DNA from: an uncultured Pseudomonadota bacterium
Lineage (GTDB): Bacteria; Myxococcota_A; UBA796; CAJQPC01
Direction: 5' to 3'
DNA length: 64,000 nt
Assembly (NCBI GenBank): GCA_913060515.1
Contig: CAJXRZ010000006.1
Location: forward strand, 62,001-126,000
In this document: positions 16,453 through 24,488 of the stretch, piece by piece
Layout of the letters: each line of letters opens with the position of its first letter
Numbering within the stretch: position 1 is the stretch's first letter
Notes under the pieces: model-generated
The model's input: the letters and a program-made list of their open reading frames with translations, nothing else
Told to the model about the DNA's origin: nothing
Database searches by the model: none
Translations under genes and position numbers: made by a program

Positions 16453-17484
16453 CTACCTGGGGCTCTTCATGATTCCAGGGAACTGGACGTTCTGCCTGGG
16501 ATCGACGCCCATGTAGCGGCTCTCGCCCTGGCCGAGGGTGACCGTGAAGCTCGCGTTGGGCAGGTAGGCGCGACCGTCCGCTTCGACCAATCCCTCCGGT
16601 GGAGGCGGGAAGGGGCCAGCGCTCCACCAGGCTTGAACGACGGCTTGGTCCAAGGGGTCCATCTCGGCCGTCTTGTCGACCTCGATGCTCTCCACCCGTC
16701 CGTCCTCGGTGATGGTCACCGAGACCACCGTCTCGTAGCTGGGCTTGGAGAAGGGCAGTCCGCCGGGCAGGTTGTCGAGATTCTGGCTCCAGTAGAAGTT
16801 CACCAGACGCCGGATGTGGTTCATGTACGAGGCATACAAGAACTCTTTGGTGTTGAGGTTGGTGGCGTTGCCGCGCTTCTCCTTCAGGAGATCGTTGTTC
16901 GGCGCACCGGCCAGTGTTGTCTTCGAGTGCGAGGCCACCGTGGGCTTCTCGAAGCCGTCCTTGTTGGTCACCTGGAAAGGCGAGGGCAGGGTGGCCAAGG
17001 CGCCGTGCCGGTCAGGGGCGAAGCGCTCGTTGCCGATCTGGGCACCCGTGCTGGGATCCTCGGCGTTTACGTCCACCAGGTCCTCGTACTCGACCTTGTC
17101 TTCCTCGGAGTAGACGTTGGAGAGCACCTCCGGGTTGATGCGGAAGCGCTCGGACATGGTCTCTTCTTCGACCGTGTTGTTGTACTCGGCCAAGTAGTCG
17201 GCCTCTTCGGGCCGGATCTCTTCATTGGGCTTGGGCGTGTCCACCAGCTGCCCGTCCCAGTCGACCTCGGGCTCCTCTTCCTCGGGCTCCTCGGGCTCCT
17301 CCATCTCCAGCATGACGATGCTCATGGGCGGAAGGGGCTCGGGCTCAGGGGGCTCCAAGGCGTCGAAGAGGGGAACACCAACACCGACGATCACCAAGTG
17401 GGCGAGCAGAGACAGCCCGCCCCATGTGATGAGGCGGGGCAGAAGGCCGCTAGACCTGCGCCGCTGTCGCTGTTTACGTGCCAT
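16453..17484 (-). CDS. TonB-like energy transducer, second of pair
   Basis: A 343-aa protein. A basic N-terminus (KQRQRRR) precedes one transmembrane helix holding the TonB SxxxH motif (SLLAH), followed by a Pro/Glu-rich periplasmic stretch (EPEEPEEEEPE) and a C-terminal TonB/TolA-type domain (about residues 225-325, including VVSVTITEDGRVESIEV). Such proteins connect ExbB/ExbD-type motors to outer-membrane machines. Start ATG 17484 has SD-like aagaag upstream; a GTG seven codons further up is possible. It lies 45 bases downstream of another TonB-like gene in the same unit as an ECF sigma factor. No ExbB/ExbD gene is seen here. Confidence 0.85.
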   Translation of the reverse strand: MARKQRQRRRSSGLLPRLITWGGLSLLAHLVIVGVGVPLFDALEPPEPEPLPPMSIVMLEMEEPEEPEEEEPEVDWDGQLVDTPKPNEEIRPEEADYLAEYNNTVEEETMSERFRINPEVLSNVYSEEDKVEYEDLVDVNAEDPSTGAQIGNERFAPDRHGALATLPSPFQVTNKDGFEKPTVASHSKTTLAGAPNNDLLKEKRGNATNLNTKEFLYASYMNHIRRLVNFYWSQNLDNLPGGLPFSKPSYETVVSVTITEDGRVESIEVDKTAEMDPLDQAVVQAWWSAGPFPPPPEGLVEADGRAYLPNASFTVTLGQGESRYMGVDPRQNVQFPGIMKSPR

Positions 17485-17550
17485 CGCTCTTCTTAAAGGT
17501 GCCACCCTGAGACGTTCCCGACAAGGGGCGCGCGCAGATGAATCTGTTCA

Positions 17551-19143
17551 TTAGGGGGTAGACGCCCAGCGGTCATTCATGCGCAGGTTGATCTCATAGC
17601 TCCAAGTTGGATCGGCCAGCCCCTTTGGGGGCTTGGGGAGGCGCGGAGGCACAGCGGCCAGCGCCAAGCTGTCCAGCTCCGAGTATCCGCTCTGCCGCAC
17701 GACCTTCTTGCTCACGACGCGCCCTTTGTGGTCCAGCTCGATGCGAACGGTCACTGTGCCTTGCAGGCCCATCGCCTTCACTTCGGTGGGAGTCTGCTCG
17801 CGCCAAGCGCGGTCCACGGCGCTGTCGAGCTCATCCATGTAGGCGGCGTGCTCGTGGAGACGGGCCGCGACTTGGGTTTGCTCGGCGACCTCAAGTTCCT
17901 GCTCCAGGACCTCGGGGGGGGAAGAGGAGGGCGCTCCCTCTTCGACCAGGTTCCCCGCCACGCTGGCCTGGGTCTTGGCTTTGAGCACCTGATCACCACC
18001 CCAGCCAGGCGAGGTCTGAGGGGCCTCGTCTCCCTCGCTCTCCAGCTCGGTCACAGCCGGTGCATCGTCCATCTCCAGCTCTTCAGGGACCTCGGCGCTG
18101 TGGTCCTGGCTGCCCAGATCACCGATGGTCTCTGGGGCTTCCTCGCCGCGGGCCCGCAAGATCTCCAGCTCAGGGTTGCGCTCCTGGGTTTCGATCTCAC
18201 TGGGGGCCAGAGTCGGGGGCGCCCGGCCCACGCTAGGGTCCACGCGCACGGCCATTGGCAGCCATCCGTCGGGGGCGGGTGGGGGACTCTCCGTGCTGCC
18301 CAGGCGGGCCGGCGATGGGCCGCCCACCGACTTCTCGGAGGGGCGACGGGCGCCTGCCCCAGTGCTGTCTTCACCGGCTTTCCCGGCCTCTCGGTCGCCT
18401 CCCTCGCTGGGGCCTCGGGCCTTGGCTCCGCCGGCTTGGCCCAAGCCTTCCTCGCCGATTGCGGCCTCGCGTCGTTGGGCGGTGGCCTGTTCTACCGGGG
18501 CGCGCAGCTCAGCTTCCTTCTCGCCGCGGCGTGCCGCCTCTTGGTCCGGAGCCACCGTCGTATCTGGGCTGCGGTTGCCGGCCTGTCCGATGGCGCCGGT
18601 GTTGTCCGGCGCGTACTCACCGTCCTCGGCTGCGGAGCTGGGGCTGCGCGTCTCCGTGGGCGCCCGCAGGTTGGTGCGCGCGATGTGCTTGGTGTCTTGG
18701 TCCGGTTCTCCTTCGTCCACTTCCTTCTCGGTGCGGACATGGATGAGCTTCCCTGGGTCTTCCTCTTCGTCTTGAGGGAGTGGATCGAGCTCCGGCGCGG
18801 GAGCCTGTTCCAGATCCAGGCTCTTGTCTGGCGAGAGGAGCTCCTCTGGGAGCGCGTCCGCCTCCGAGGCCAAGTTCTCGGGCTCCAGCTCCTCTTCTCC
18901 GGCCTTGTCCCCCGTGTCCTTCAGCTCGCCCAGCTCATCCAGCTCCTCGGCAGTCTCGTCGACATCGAGCTCGGCCAGGGTGGGCTCCACGTCGAGCAAG
19001 GTGAGGGCCAGGGGAATGCGCTCCTCCTCCTCTTCTGGCGCCACCCCAGGGCTGCCCCAGGCTTCCATTGCCAGCACCAAGGGCAGATGAACCGTCAAGC
19101 TGAGCAGCAGCGCCACTCCCCAGTCACGGCGGCGCTTGTTCAG
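17551..19143 (-). CDS. TonB-like energy transducer with long acidic linker, probable CTG start
   Basis: About 530 aa. Basic N-terminus (NKRRRDWG), one membrane helix with the TonB SxxxH motif (SLTVH), a roughly 380-residue low-complexity acidic/Pro/Gly linker, and a C-terminal TonB domain (about the last 100 residues: GTVTVRIELDHKGRVVSKKVV). The frame is open upstream to an ATG at 19284, but that stretch lies inside the anti-sigma gene in another frame and looks non-coding. The most natural start is CTG at 19143, overlapping the anti-sigma TGA (CTGA); a GTG at 19116 would remove the basic residues. The linker is long enough to span the periplasm. Confidence 0.8.
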   Translation of the reverse strand: MNKRRRDWGVALLLSLTVHLPLVLAMEAWGSPGVAPEEEEERIPLALTLLDVEPTLAELDVDETAEELDELGELKDTGDKAGEEELEPENLASEADALPEELLSPDKSLDLEQAPAPELDPLPQDEEEDPGKLIHVRTEKEVDEGEPDQDTKHIARTNLRAPTETRSPSSAAEDGEYAPDNTGAIGQAGNRSPDTTVAPDQEAARRGEKEAELRAPVEQATAQRREAAIGEEGLGQAGGAKARGPSEGGDREAGKAGEDSTGAGARRPSEKSVGGPSPARLGSTESPPPAPDGWLPMAVRVDPSVGRAPPTLAPSEIETQERNPELEILRARGEEAPETIGDLGSQDHSAEVPEELEMDDAPAVTELESEGDEAPQTSPGWGGDQVLKAKTQASVAGNLVEEGAPSSSPPEVLEQELEVAEQTQVAARLHEHAAYMDELDSAVDRAWREQTPTEVKAMGLQGTVTVRIELDHKGRVVSKKVVRQSGYSELDSLALAAVPPRLPKPPKGLADPTWSYEINLRMNDRWASTP

Positions 19144-19382
19144 GCGATCTCGCGATCCAGACGTTGGTGCAGCAAGGCTTGGATCCGCGCCTTGGCCTGC
19201 GGGGGGAGCTTCACCGCCAGAGTCTGAGCCGTCAGCGCGATGCTGCGCTCGTAGCTTCTCTGGAATGCGGTGCAGCTCGGACATTGACTCAGGTGTCTCT
19301 CTAGGGCCTGACGTCCTTGGAGAGACAAGGTTCCATCACGCGCATCAAGGAGCATATCCACTGCAGCATCGCATCGAAGCAT
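19140..19382 (-). CDS. Zinc-finger anti-sigma factor
   Basis: An 80-aa protein with the anti-sigma zinc-binding pattern: Cys4 near the N-terminus and HLSQCPSC at about residues 29-36 (the HxxxCxxC motif), followed by a helical C-terminus. Members of this family bind and silence an ECF sigma factor. Unlike most such proteins it has no membrane helix, so it is a soluble, possibly redox-responsive type. It lies 102 bases downstream of the sigma gene in the same direction. Confidence 0.85.
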   Translation of the reverse strand: MLRCDAAVDMLLDARDGTLSLQGRQALERHLSQCPSCTAFQRSYERSIALTAQTLAVKLPPQAKARIQALLHQRLDREIA

Positions 19383-19484
19383 TTGGGCCTCCTGGGTCTG
19401 ACAACAAGATGCCAGGGCCCGTGGAGACGCTTCAATCCGAGCACCCTTTTTTCATTGGGCTGACGAAGTCGGTGGGCGCTCTTT

Positions 19485-20108
19485 CTAGAGTTGGCCGGCC
19501 AAATAGACTTCAAGATCCTGACGAATGGAGAGGCGGGCGCGATGCAGCCGGGTCTTGACAGCGGGCACGGACAGGCCCAGTTGGTCTCCGATCTCCTTCA
19601 TGGAGCGGTGATCGAAGTCCGCCAGAATCAAGACGCTACGGTACTTCTCCGGCAGGGCGTCGATGGACTGGTGCAAGCGCTCACCGAGCTCTTGGTCTTC
19701 CAAAGTCTTGGACGCCAATGGGCGCAGATCCTTGATGGGACGCTCATGCCGCCCCTCGTCGTCGAAGCTCGGGCCGCTGAGCTCGAGGCTGACCTCTGGG
19801 CGGCGACGACGGGTGCGCAGGCGCATCAGCGAGGCGTTGGAGGCGATGCGGAAGAGCCAGCCGCGGAAAGGAGACTCGGCGCGGTAGCTGTCCAGCTTCC
19901 GGAAAGCGCTCATGAAGGTCTCTTGCACGACGTCTTGTGCCTCAGCCTCGCTGCGAACCATGCCCAGGGAGATGCCGTAGACCCGGTCGGAGTAGCGACG
20001 AAAGAGCTCCTCGAAGCAGAAGGTCTCCCCCGCGAGGGTGCGGGTGACCAGAACTTGGTCGTCAATCAGACGGAGGCTGGTGTCGCTGCTTGAGAGGGTG
20101 CGGGTCAT
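19485..20108 (-). CDS. ECF-family RNA polymerase sigma factor (RpoE-like)
   Basis: A 207-aa sigma-70-family factor. Region 2 (about residues 30-95) contains FEELFRRYSDRVYGISLGMV, DVVQETFMSAFRKL and FRGWLFRIASNASL; region 4 (about 145-200) contains LPEKYRSVLILADF and the HTH SMKEIGDQLGLSVPAVKTRLHRAR. It directs RNA polymerase to a small stress regulon and is expected to be restrained by the zinc-finger protein encoded next. The two TonB-like genes downstream may be its targets or simply co-transcribed. Confidence 0.95.
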   Translation of the reverse strand: MTRTLSSSDTSLRLIDDQVLVTRTLAGETFCFEELFRRYSDRVYGISLGMVRSEAEAQDVVQETFMSAFRKLDSYRAESPFRGWLFRIASNASLMRLRTRRRRPEVSLELSGPSFDDEGRHERPIKDLRPLASKTLEDQELGERLHQSIDALPEKYRSVLILADFDHRSMKEIGDQLGLSVPAVKTRLHRARLSIRQDLEVYLAGQL

Positions 20109-20229
20109 GGTCGGCTCCGGACGGGGTCGTTTGGGGCTGTATTGGTCGGTATGCCTGGTCCTCGCCGTCGGTTACCCCTGGGTAGATCTTTTTCTCGCAA
20201 GGCCTGAAGAGAGCCGGGATAACGCCAGC

Positions 20230-20643
20230 ATGGCCGACAACTCCTTCCCCAAGTCCCTCTTCGGGCGCGTGCTCAACCGGGGCAAGCGCCTGAGCCAGCG
20301 GGTGCGCGACCGAGTCCAAGGCGGACGCCTTCCTGACGGCACGCTGGTGGAGGTCTCTTTCGGCGAAGCCGGGCACGGTCAGGCCGAAGTGGGCTGGACA
20401 CTGCTCCAAGCAGCCAAGGAGCTGCGGGTGGACGTGGACCACTTTTGCGGTGGGCGCTGCTCTTGCAGCACATGCCGGCTGGTGGTCCCAGAGGCGTCGA
20501 GCGCCATGCTCTCTCGTCGTGATCTAAACGAGGAGACGGTCCTGGGTCCAAAGGCTGCCGCTCGCGGGGACCGCTTGGCCTGTCAGGCGAAGATCTTGGG
20601 TCCGGTGACCGTGAGCATTCCAGCCACCTTCAACGGCATCTGA
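20230..20643 (+). CDS. [2Fe-2S] ferredoxin, adrenodoxin/ISC type
   Basis: A 137-aa electron carrier. The cluster ligands follow the adrenodoxin pattern C-x5-C-x2-C (within CGGRCSCSTC, about residues 74-83) plus a distal Cys in LACQ about 40 residues later. An extra Cys inside the motif is unusual. The first about 35 residues form a basic extension beyond the usual fold. ATG 20230 was chosen because the frame upstream overlaps the divergent sigma gene region. ISC-type ferredoxins supply electrons for Fe-S assembly or to P450-like enzymes; neither is in the window. Confidence 0.88.
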   Translation: MADNSFPKSLFGRVLNRGKRLSQRVRDRVQGGRLPDGTLVEVSFGEAGHGQAEVGWTLLQAAKELRVDVDHFCGGRCSCSTCRLVVPEASSAMLSRRDLNEETVLGPKAAARGDRLACQAKILGPVTVSIPATFNGI

Positions 20644-21147
20644 GTGCCTCCTCACGCCTCCAGGCGCCTAAACCTTGTCCTCGTTCCGGTCCGCTGGCAG
20701 GCGGCGTTGGACGAGGAGTGCCTGGCGAGCCTTTGGGCGAATTGGGTGAAGGAAGGAATCATCACCTCCAAAGGGCGTGCAGGCCCCAGAGCGGAGGCAT
20801 GGGTGAAGGGCGGCTTCGTCCTCGTGCGTGTAGACCGACCTCCAAGGGTTGGTACCTATGGAAACCGAGTGGGCGGCTTCCATGTGAGCTGTCCAGAGTG
20901 CGGGCAGCCCGTGGCGCGGGAGTGGGGCAGCGCTGTAGAGGCGCTGAAGCACGCGGCTCCTTGGTCCCTGAGCTGTCCCGGCTGTGGGGTGTCGTTGGGC
21001 CCAAATCAGGTGGCCACTCAGCCTCCCGCGGCGTTGGCCCGCTTCGCCGTTGAACTCAGAGACGTGGGCAGCCCAGACCTGCTGTCTCCGGGGTCCTTCG
21101 TGGGGCTGTTGGGCCAGGACTTCCGCGTGATTGGTGTGCGCGGCTGA
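20644..21147 (+). CDS. Hypothetical protein with zinc-ribbon-like CxxC pairs
   Basis: A 167-aa protein starting at a GTG directly after the ferredoxin stop. Two CxxC pairs (CPECG at about 81-85 and CPGCG at about 109-113) could bind zinc. The N-terminal half has a beta-strand pattern and a GGFVLVRVDRPPR phrase. No family recognised. Tight spacing suggests co-transcription with the ferredoxin. Confidence 0.7.
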   Translation: MPPHASRRLNLVLVPVRWQAALDEECLASLWANWVKEGIITSKGRAGPRAEAWVKGGFVLVRVDRPPRVGTYGNRVGGFHVSCPECGQPVAREWGSAVEALKHAAPWSLSCPGCGVSLGPNQVATQPPAALARFAVELRDVGSPDLLSPGSFVGLLGQDFRVIGVRG

Positions 21148-21150
21148 GGT

Positions 21151-22071
21151 TCAGTAGATCCGCAGAACCAAGCCCGCATCGCTGCTCGTCGCGCCAGTTT
21201 CGGCCACAAAGAGGCCCTCTTCTGCTGCCAGCAGGGTGTTGCCCGCGTGCCCAGCGCCTTCGTAGATGGTGACGAGGGCTTGGCCTTCGAGCTGGTAGAC
21301 CGCACCCTGACCTTCTTGGGCCATTGGAGCGCCGATGGCCAAGCCTTCCTTTCCGCAGGCCAAGCTCTGCCCAAAGCGCTCCGCTTGAGGCCCCAGGACC
21401 AAGGGCTCGGCGCTCAGTGTGCTGTAGATGTAGATCTGGCCAGCGCCTGGTGCGCCCAGGACCAGCTCCGTGCTTCCGTCCCCGTCGACATCGCAGGCCT
21501 GCATGGATGCTCCGGCCTCGTCGGTGGGAGAGAGGCGCTCCAGTCGGAGGCCAGATTCGGTCATGAGCAGCGGGCTGCCTTGAGAGGCGCTCACGACCCA
21601 GTCCCCATCGAACTCAACCAGGGCGCTGCCCCAGAAGCCGCGGTCCACGTGGCTGCCGGCATCCCAGAGGCCTTGGCCGTCCAAGACGATGTGGCGATCG
21701 CCGATGCTGAGCTGCGCCCGAGACGCCGCCCCTTGGCCTGAGCTGCCGTCCGGAAGAAGGCCCTTGCCGTTCTCGGCCAAGCTCTGGGAGATAAAGAGTT
21801 CACCTTGATGCGTGTGAAGGGAAGTGCCCGCCCCCAGGCCGATGTCCTCCTCTACAATCGGCCCATCGCCCGCAACCGAGGCCAGCGTCCCCGAGGCCGG
21901 CGCGCTCATGTACAGGCGCGCGCCATCCCAGTGCATGGCCCAGCCAAAGCCGTCGTCTGCCTCACCAAGGCTCCACTGCCCATCTGGCAGTCCCTCGGAG
22001 CGCACTCCGCTGTCTTGGGTGTCTTCAAAGTCGACGACTACAGGGCTACAGGCCAGAAGAAGCAAGATCAT
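21151..22071 (-). CDS. FG-GAP-like beta-propeller lipoprotein
   Basis: A 306-aa protein with a very short lipoprotein signal (MILLLLAC, Cys8). The mature protein has repeated blades, for example FGWAMHWDGARLYMSAP, CDVDGDGSTELVLGAP with a calcium-binding-like DVDGDGS, and FGQSLACGKEGLAIGAP. These match integrin-alpha/FG-GAP beta-propeller repeats, which are usually surface-exposed binding modules. It is convergent with the preceding gene. Ligand unknown. Confidence 0.85.
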   Translation of the reverse strand: MILLLLACSPVVVDFEDTQDSGVRSEGLPDGQWSLGEADDGFGWAMHWDGARLYMSAPASGTLASVAGDGPIVEEDIGLGAGTSLHTHQGELFISQSLAENGKGLLPDGSSGQGAASRAQLSIGDRHIVLDGQGLWDAGSHVDRGFWGSALVEFDGDWVVSASQGSPLLMTESGLRLERLSPTDEAGASMQACDVDGDGSTELVLGAPGAGQIYIYSTLSAEPLVLGPQAERFGQSLACGKEGLAIGAPMAQEGQGAVYQLEGQALVTIYEGAGHAGNTLLAAEEGLFVAETGATSSDAGLVLRIY

Positions 22072-22148
22072 AGAGGCAAGCTAACCCAGGCTTGAAGGGG
22101 CGCGCTGGCCTAGTGCCGGTTAAGCGGCCGGGTCTCTGGAGACGATCA

Positions 22149-22565
22149 ATGGCGGCCATCCGTCGACAAATCACGATTGCAAGCCATCCTCGCGCTGTCT
22201 GGAAGGTCTTGACCTCTGCGGAGGGATGGACATCTTGGTATGCCGACGATGCTCGCGTCGACGCCCGAAAGGGTGGTCGTGTGGTTCTGACGATCGAAGA
22301 TGACGAAGGTGAGCCGATCGAGGAGGTTGGGACTTTCCTGACCTTCCGGCCCACTTCACGACTCGAGATTGCTTGGGACCGTGTCTCTCCCGCTTCTACC
22401 AAGGGAACCCGCTTGACCTTCTCTGTCGCTCGCGACGGGGAAGAGACACGGGTTGGTTTGGTTCACTCAGGCCCTGGCGTCCTCGATGATGAGGAAGCGC
22501 GGGCCGAACTTGATAAAACCTGGCGACAAGCACTGAACGCTCTCAGAGATTCTCTGGAGAGTTGA
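22149..22565 (+). CDS. SRPBCC/AHSA1-family protein
   Basis: A 138-aa protein with the START/Bet v1-like (SRPBCC) pattern of the AHSA1 family: [19 protein letters not shown] at the N-terminus, then [22 protein letters not shown], a LEIAWDR strand and a long C-terminal helix (residues about 115-137). These domains bind hydrophobic ligands or act as Hsp90-activator-like modules. ATG 22149 starts right where homology begins. It stands 52 bases before the S18 gene; function not assignable. Confidence 0.85.
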   Translation: MAAIRRQITIASHPRAVWKVLTSAEGWTSWYADDARVDARKGGRVVLTIEDDEGEPIEEVGTFLTFRPTSRLEIAWDRVSPASTKGTRLTFSVARDGEETRVGLVHSGPGVLDDEEARAELDKTWRQALNALRDSLES

Positions 22566-22617
22566 GCTTGCCGCCCATGGCCCCCTGCGCTATCAGGGGC
22601 CGGTTCGGAGGTTACCC

Positions 22618-22824
22618 ATGTCCCGTCGCAGATCCCCTAAGATCAGCACTGATGCCGTCATCGATTACAAAGATGTCGACACCCTCAAGAAGTTCCTGAC
22701 CGAGGGTGGCAAGATTCTGCCCCGTCGTCTCACAGGACTGTCCGCCAAGCAGCAGCGCAGCGTGACCCTCGCCATCAAGCGGGCTCGCCACGTGGCACTG
22801 TTGCCTTACACCCGCGTCGACTAA
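22618..22824 (+). CDS. rpsR: 30S ribosomal protein S18
   Basis: A 68-aa S18 with the canonical [33 protein letters not shown] and [13 protein letters not shown] segments. S18 binds the 16S rRNA platform next to S6. It has no Cys, so it is the zinc-free form. It is not flanked by rpsF, ssb or rplI, the usual partners. A GC hairpin at 22579-22601 lies in the leader, just before the SD cggaggt at 22606-22612, and a strong terminator follows. Confidence 0.97.
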   Translation: MSRRRSPKISTDAVIDYKDVDTLKKFLTEGGKILPRRLTGLSAKQQRSVTLAIKRARHVALLPYTRVD

Positions 22825-22867
22825 GTCACACGGGTTTGCAAGAGTCGCCGCTTGGTGGCTCAGCAGA

Positions 22868-22900
22868 CAGGGAGGTCCTTCGGGGCCTCCCTGTTGCGCT
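22868..22900 (+). terminator. Hairpin terminator after rpsR
   Basis: An 11-bp stem cagggaggtcc / gggcctccctg with one wobble and a ttcg loop, 43 bases after the S18 stop. The following bases (ttgcgct) are only weakly T-rich. Confidence 0.65.
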
Positions 22901-22943
22901 CTGGGGTGTACTTGGGGGCAAAACCAAAGGCTGGAGAGAGAAG

Positions 22944-23957
22944 ATGAGAGAGCTGCTTGGCTTTTTGGAGTCGCAGGGTGGGGTGTTGGACGAGTCCGAG
23001 CCGTTGCCTGGACCGGTTCACTTCGGCGATGCCCAAGGGGAGCTGGAGGCCTTGGTCTCCGACCTGGCGCTGTACGTACCCGGCACAATCGGAGTGCTGC
23101 GCTTGGACGGGGACGACGCCCAGCGCTTCTGCAACAGCATGCTTACAAACAACTTCAGAGATATGGTTGCAGGGGACTCAAATCACTCAGCAATAACGGA
23201 CAGCAAGGGCCGGATTGAGGCCTTTGTAGACGGCCACATGATTGCGCCTGGTCGCTTTGTCTTAGTCTTTGATGGCGCCGACATGGAGTGGGCGCATGAC
23301 CGCCTCGACATGTACATCATCATGGACCCCATCGAGCTGACGCTGCTTCATCAGACCCACACTCTGCTTCACTTGAGCGGGCCCTCCGCAGCCGAGCATC
23401 TGGCCAGCTTCGGCATGGATCCAGAGGGGAAGGCGACCGAGTTTGAGGGTGGCGTGGTCTTGCCCTCCGACCGTACGGGCCGACCGGGTTGGGATCTGCT
23501 CGTGCACCACGAGCTCGCCGAGGAGATCTGGACGCAACTCCAGGACGTGGGTGCGACGCCCATCGGCACCTGGACTGCAGAGGCTGGCCGTATTCGGGCT
23601 GGCATACCTCGATTCCCCCAGGACATCGGCAAGCGGGCATTCCCCCATGAGCTGGGCCTGCGAGACCGGATCTGTAGCTTCACCAAGGGCTGCTACATGG
23701 GCCAGGAGGTCATCAACCGCATGGACACGATGGGCCGGCTCAACAAACGCTTGGTGAAAGTGGCACTGCAGGAGTCCCTTTCTTCTCCGGCCGAGGCCAC
23801 GGCGGACGATGCCCCGATCGGCACCCTGACGAGCTTCACCCGAGTGGGGCCTCCCATCGCGATGGGCATTCTTAGGCCTGCAGTCTGGGATGAAGGGGCA
23901 AGCCTTAAAGTAGATTCTAAGGCTGCGAGCAGTCTGGGGCCCGTTCGTCTTTCCTGA
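22944..23957 (+). CDS. ygfZ: Folate-binding YgfZ-family protein (Fe-S cluster maintenance)
   Basis: A 337-aa aminomethyltransferase-like protein. The YgfZ/IBA57 signature KGCYMGQEV is present at about residues 248-256, with the LSGPSA and FP domains around it, which separates it from true glycine-cleavage T-protein. Family members use tetrahydrofolate to support assembly or repair of certain [4Fe-4S] enzymes. ATG 22944 has SD ggagagag. The last about 40 residues give a short C-terminal barrel. It ends before a perfect terminator at 24002. Confidence 0.9.
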   Translation: MRELLGFLESQGGVLDESEPLPGPVHFGDAQGELEALVSDLALYVPGTIGVLRLDGDDAQRFCNSMLTNNFRDMVAGDSNHSAITDSKGRIEAFVDGHMIAPGRFVLVFDGADMEWAHDRLDMYIIMDPIELTLLHQTHTLLHLSGPSAAEHLASFGMDPEGKATEFEGGVVLPSDRTGRPGWDLLVHHELAEEIWTQLQDVGATPIGTWTAEAGRIRAGIPRFPQDIGKRAFPHELGLRDRICSFTKGCYMGQEVINRMDTMGRLNKRLVKVALQESLSSPAEATADDAPIGTLTSFTRVGPPIAMGILRPAVWDEGASLKVDSKAASSLGPVRLS

Positions 23958-24001
23958 AAAGCGCCGGCCTGGCTCTAAAGGATCGCCCTAGGATCTTTTA
24001 G

Positions 24002-24033
24002 CTAAACCCGCCCCCATGGCGGGTTTAGTTGCT
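24002..24033 (+). terminator. Strong terminator after ygfZ
   Basis: Perfect 11-bp stem ctaaacccgcc / ggcgggtttag with a 5-base loop, then ttgctct. It separates ygfZ from the promoter of the small HTH gene. Confidence 0.8.
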
Positions 24034-24041
24034 CTGGACGT

Positions 24042-24077
24042 GTCAACGATTGACGCGTCAAGCCCCTGTGCTACGTT
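24042..24077 (+). promoter_or_regulatory. Promoter with overlapping GTCAA operator
   Basis: A sigma-70-like promoter: TTGACG at 24050-24055, 16-base spacer, TACGTT at 24072-24077. The -35 box is embedded in three alternating half-sites: GTCAA (24042-24046), TTGAC (24050-24054) and GTCAA (24057-24061). The last two form a 12-bp perfect palindrome, TTGACGCGTCAA. A repressor bound here would block the polymerase; the HTH protein encoded 75 bases downstream is the natural candidate. Seen in sequence; the regulatory role is inferred. Confidence 0.5.
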
Positions 24078-24152
24078 GAAGTCGGGAAGAGACTTCCCAC
24101 GGGATTGGAACCCAAGCACGCTTGGGCAAACTCATTCAGAGAGAGAGTCACC

Positions 24153-24407
24153 ATGGCCTCAAATGCCAAGAGTAGGGAACGCGTCGCACGTAACTTCATC
24201 CGTACATACGGACGTAGCCGCTTTCGTCGCCTTCTGGAGGCCTTGGCTTCCGGAGAATCTGGTCAGGCTATCGCCAACGAGTTCGGCGTTAGCCGAGAGC
24301 GTGTGCGCCAGTGGAAGAACACCTTCGGGACTGTGATCACCATCTACCAGGTGCACCCCGAGGTCGACCGGATCCTCAAGGAGCGCCGGGCAGCCCAAGC
24401 GGGCTGA
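24153..24407 (+). CDS. Small helix-turn-helix DNA-binding protein
   Basis: An 84-aa basic protein. Residues about 38-62 make a helix-turn-helix of the sigma region 4 / RNA polymerase sigma-like kind (GQAIANEFGVSRERVRQWKN). The N-terminus is basic (SRERVARNFIRTYGRSRFRR), and the C-terminus is a short helix. SD gagagag precedes ATG 24153. It may autoregulate through the GTCAA sites upstream. The thiolase gene follows after 78 bases and may share the promoter. Confidence 0.85.
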   Translation: MASNAKSRERVARNFIRTYGRSRFRRLLEALASGESGQAIANEFGVSRERVRQWKNTFGTVITIYQVHPEVDRILKERRAAQAG

Positions 24408-24488
24408 TTTGGCCGCGGCCCGTTAGCTTCACTCCAAATTCGTGACCGTGCGCCCCTTGGGCGCAAGCGGTCGCCAAAGGAGTGATTG

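Noticed and set aside
17728-19227. Long plus-strand open frame opposite the TonB-like gene
   Set aside because: Mirror of the Glu/Pro/Ser-rich linker codons; no start signal or domain.
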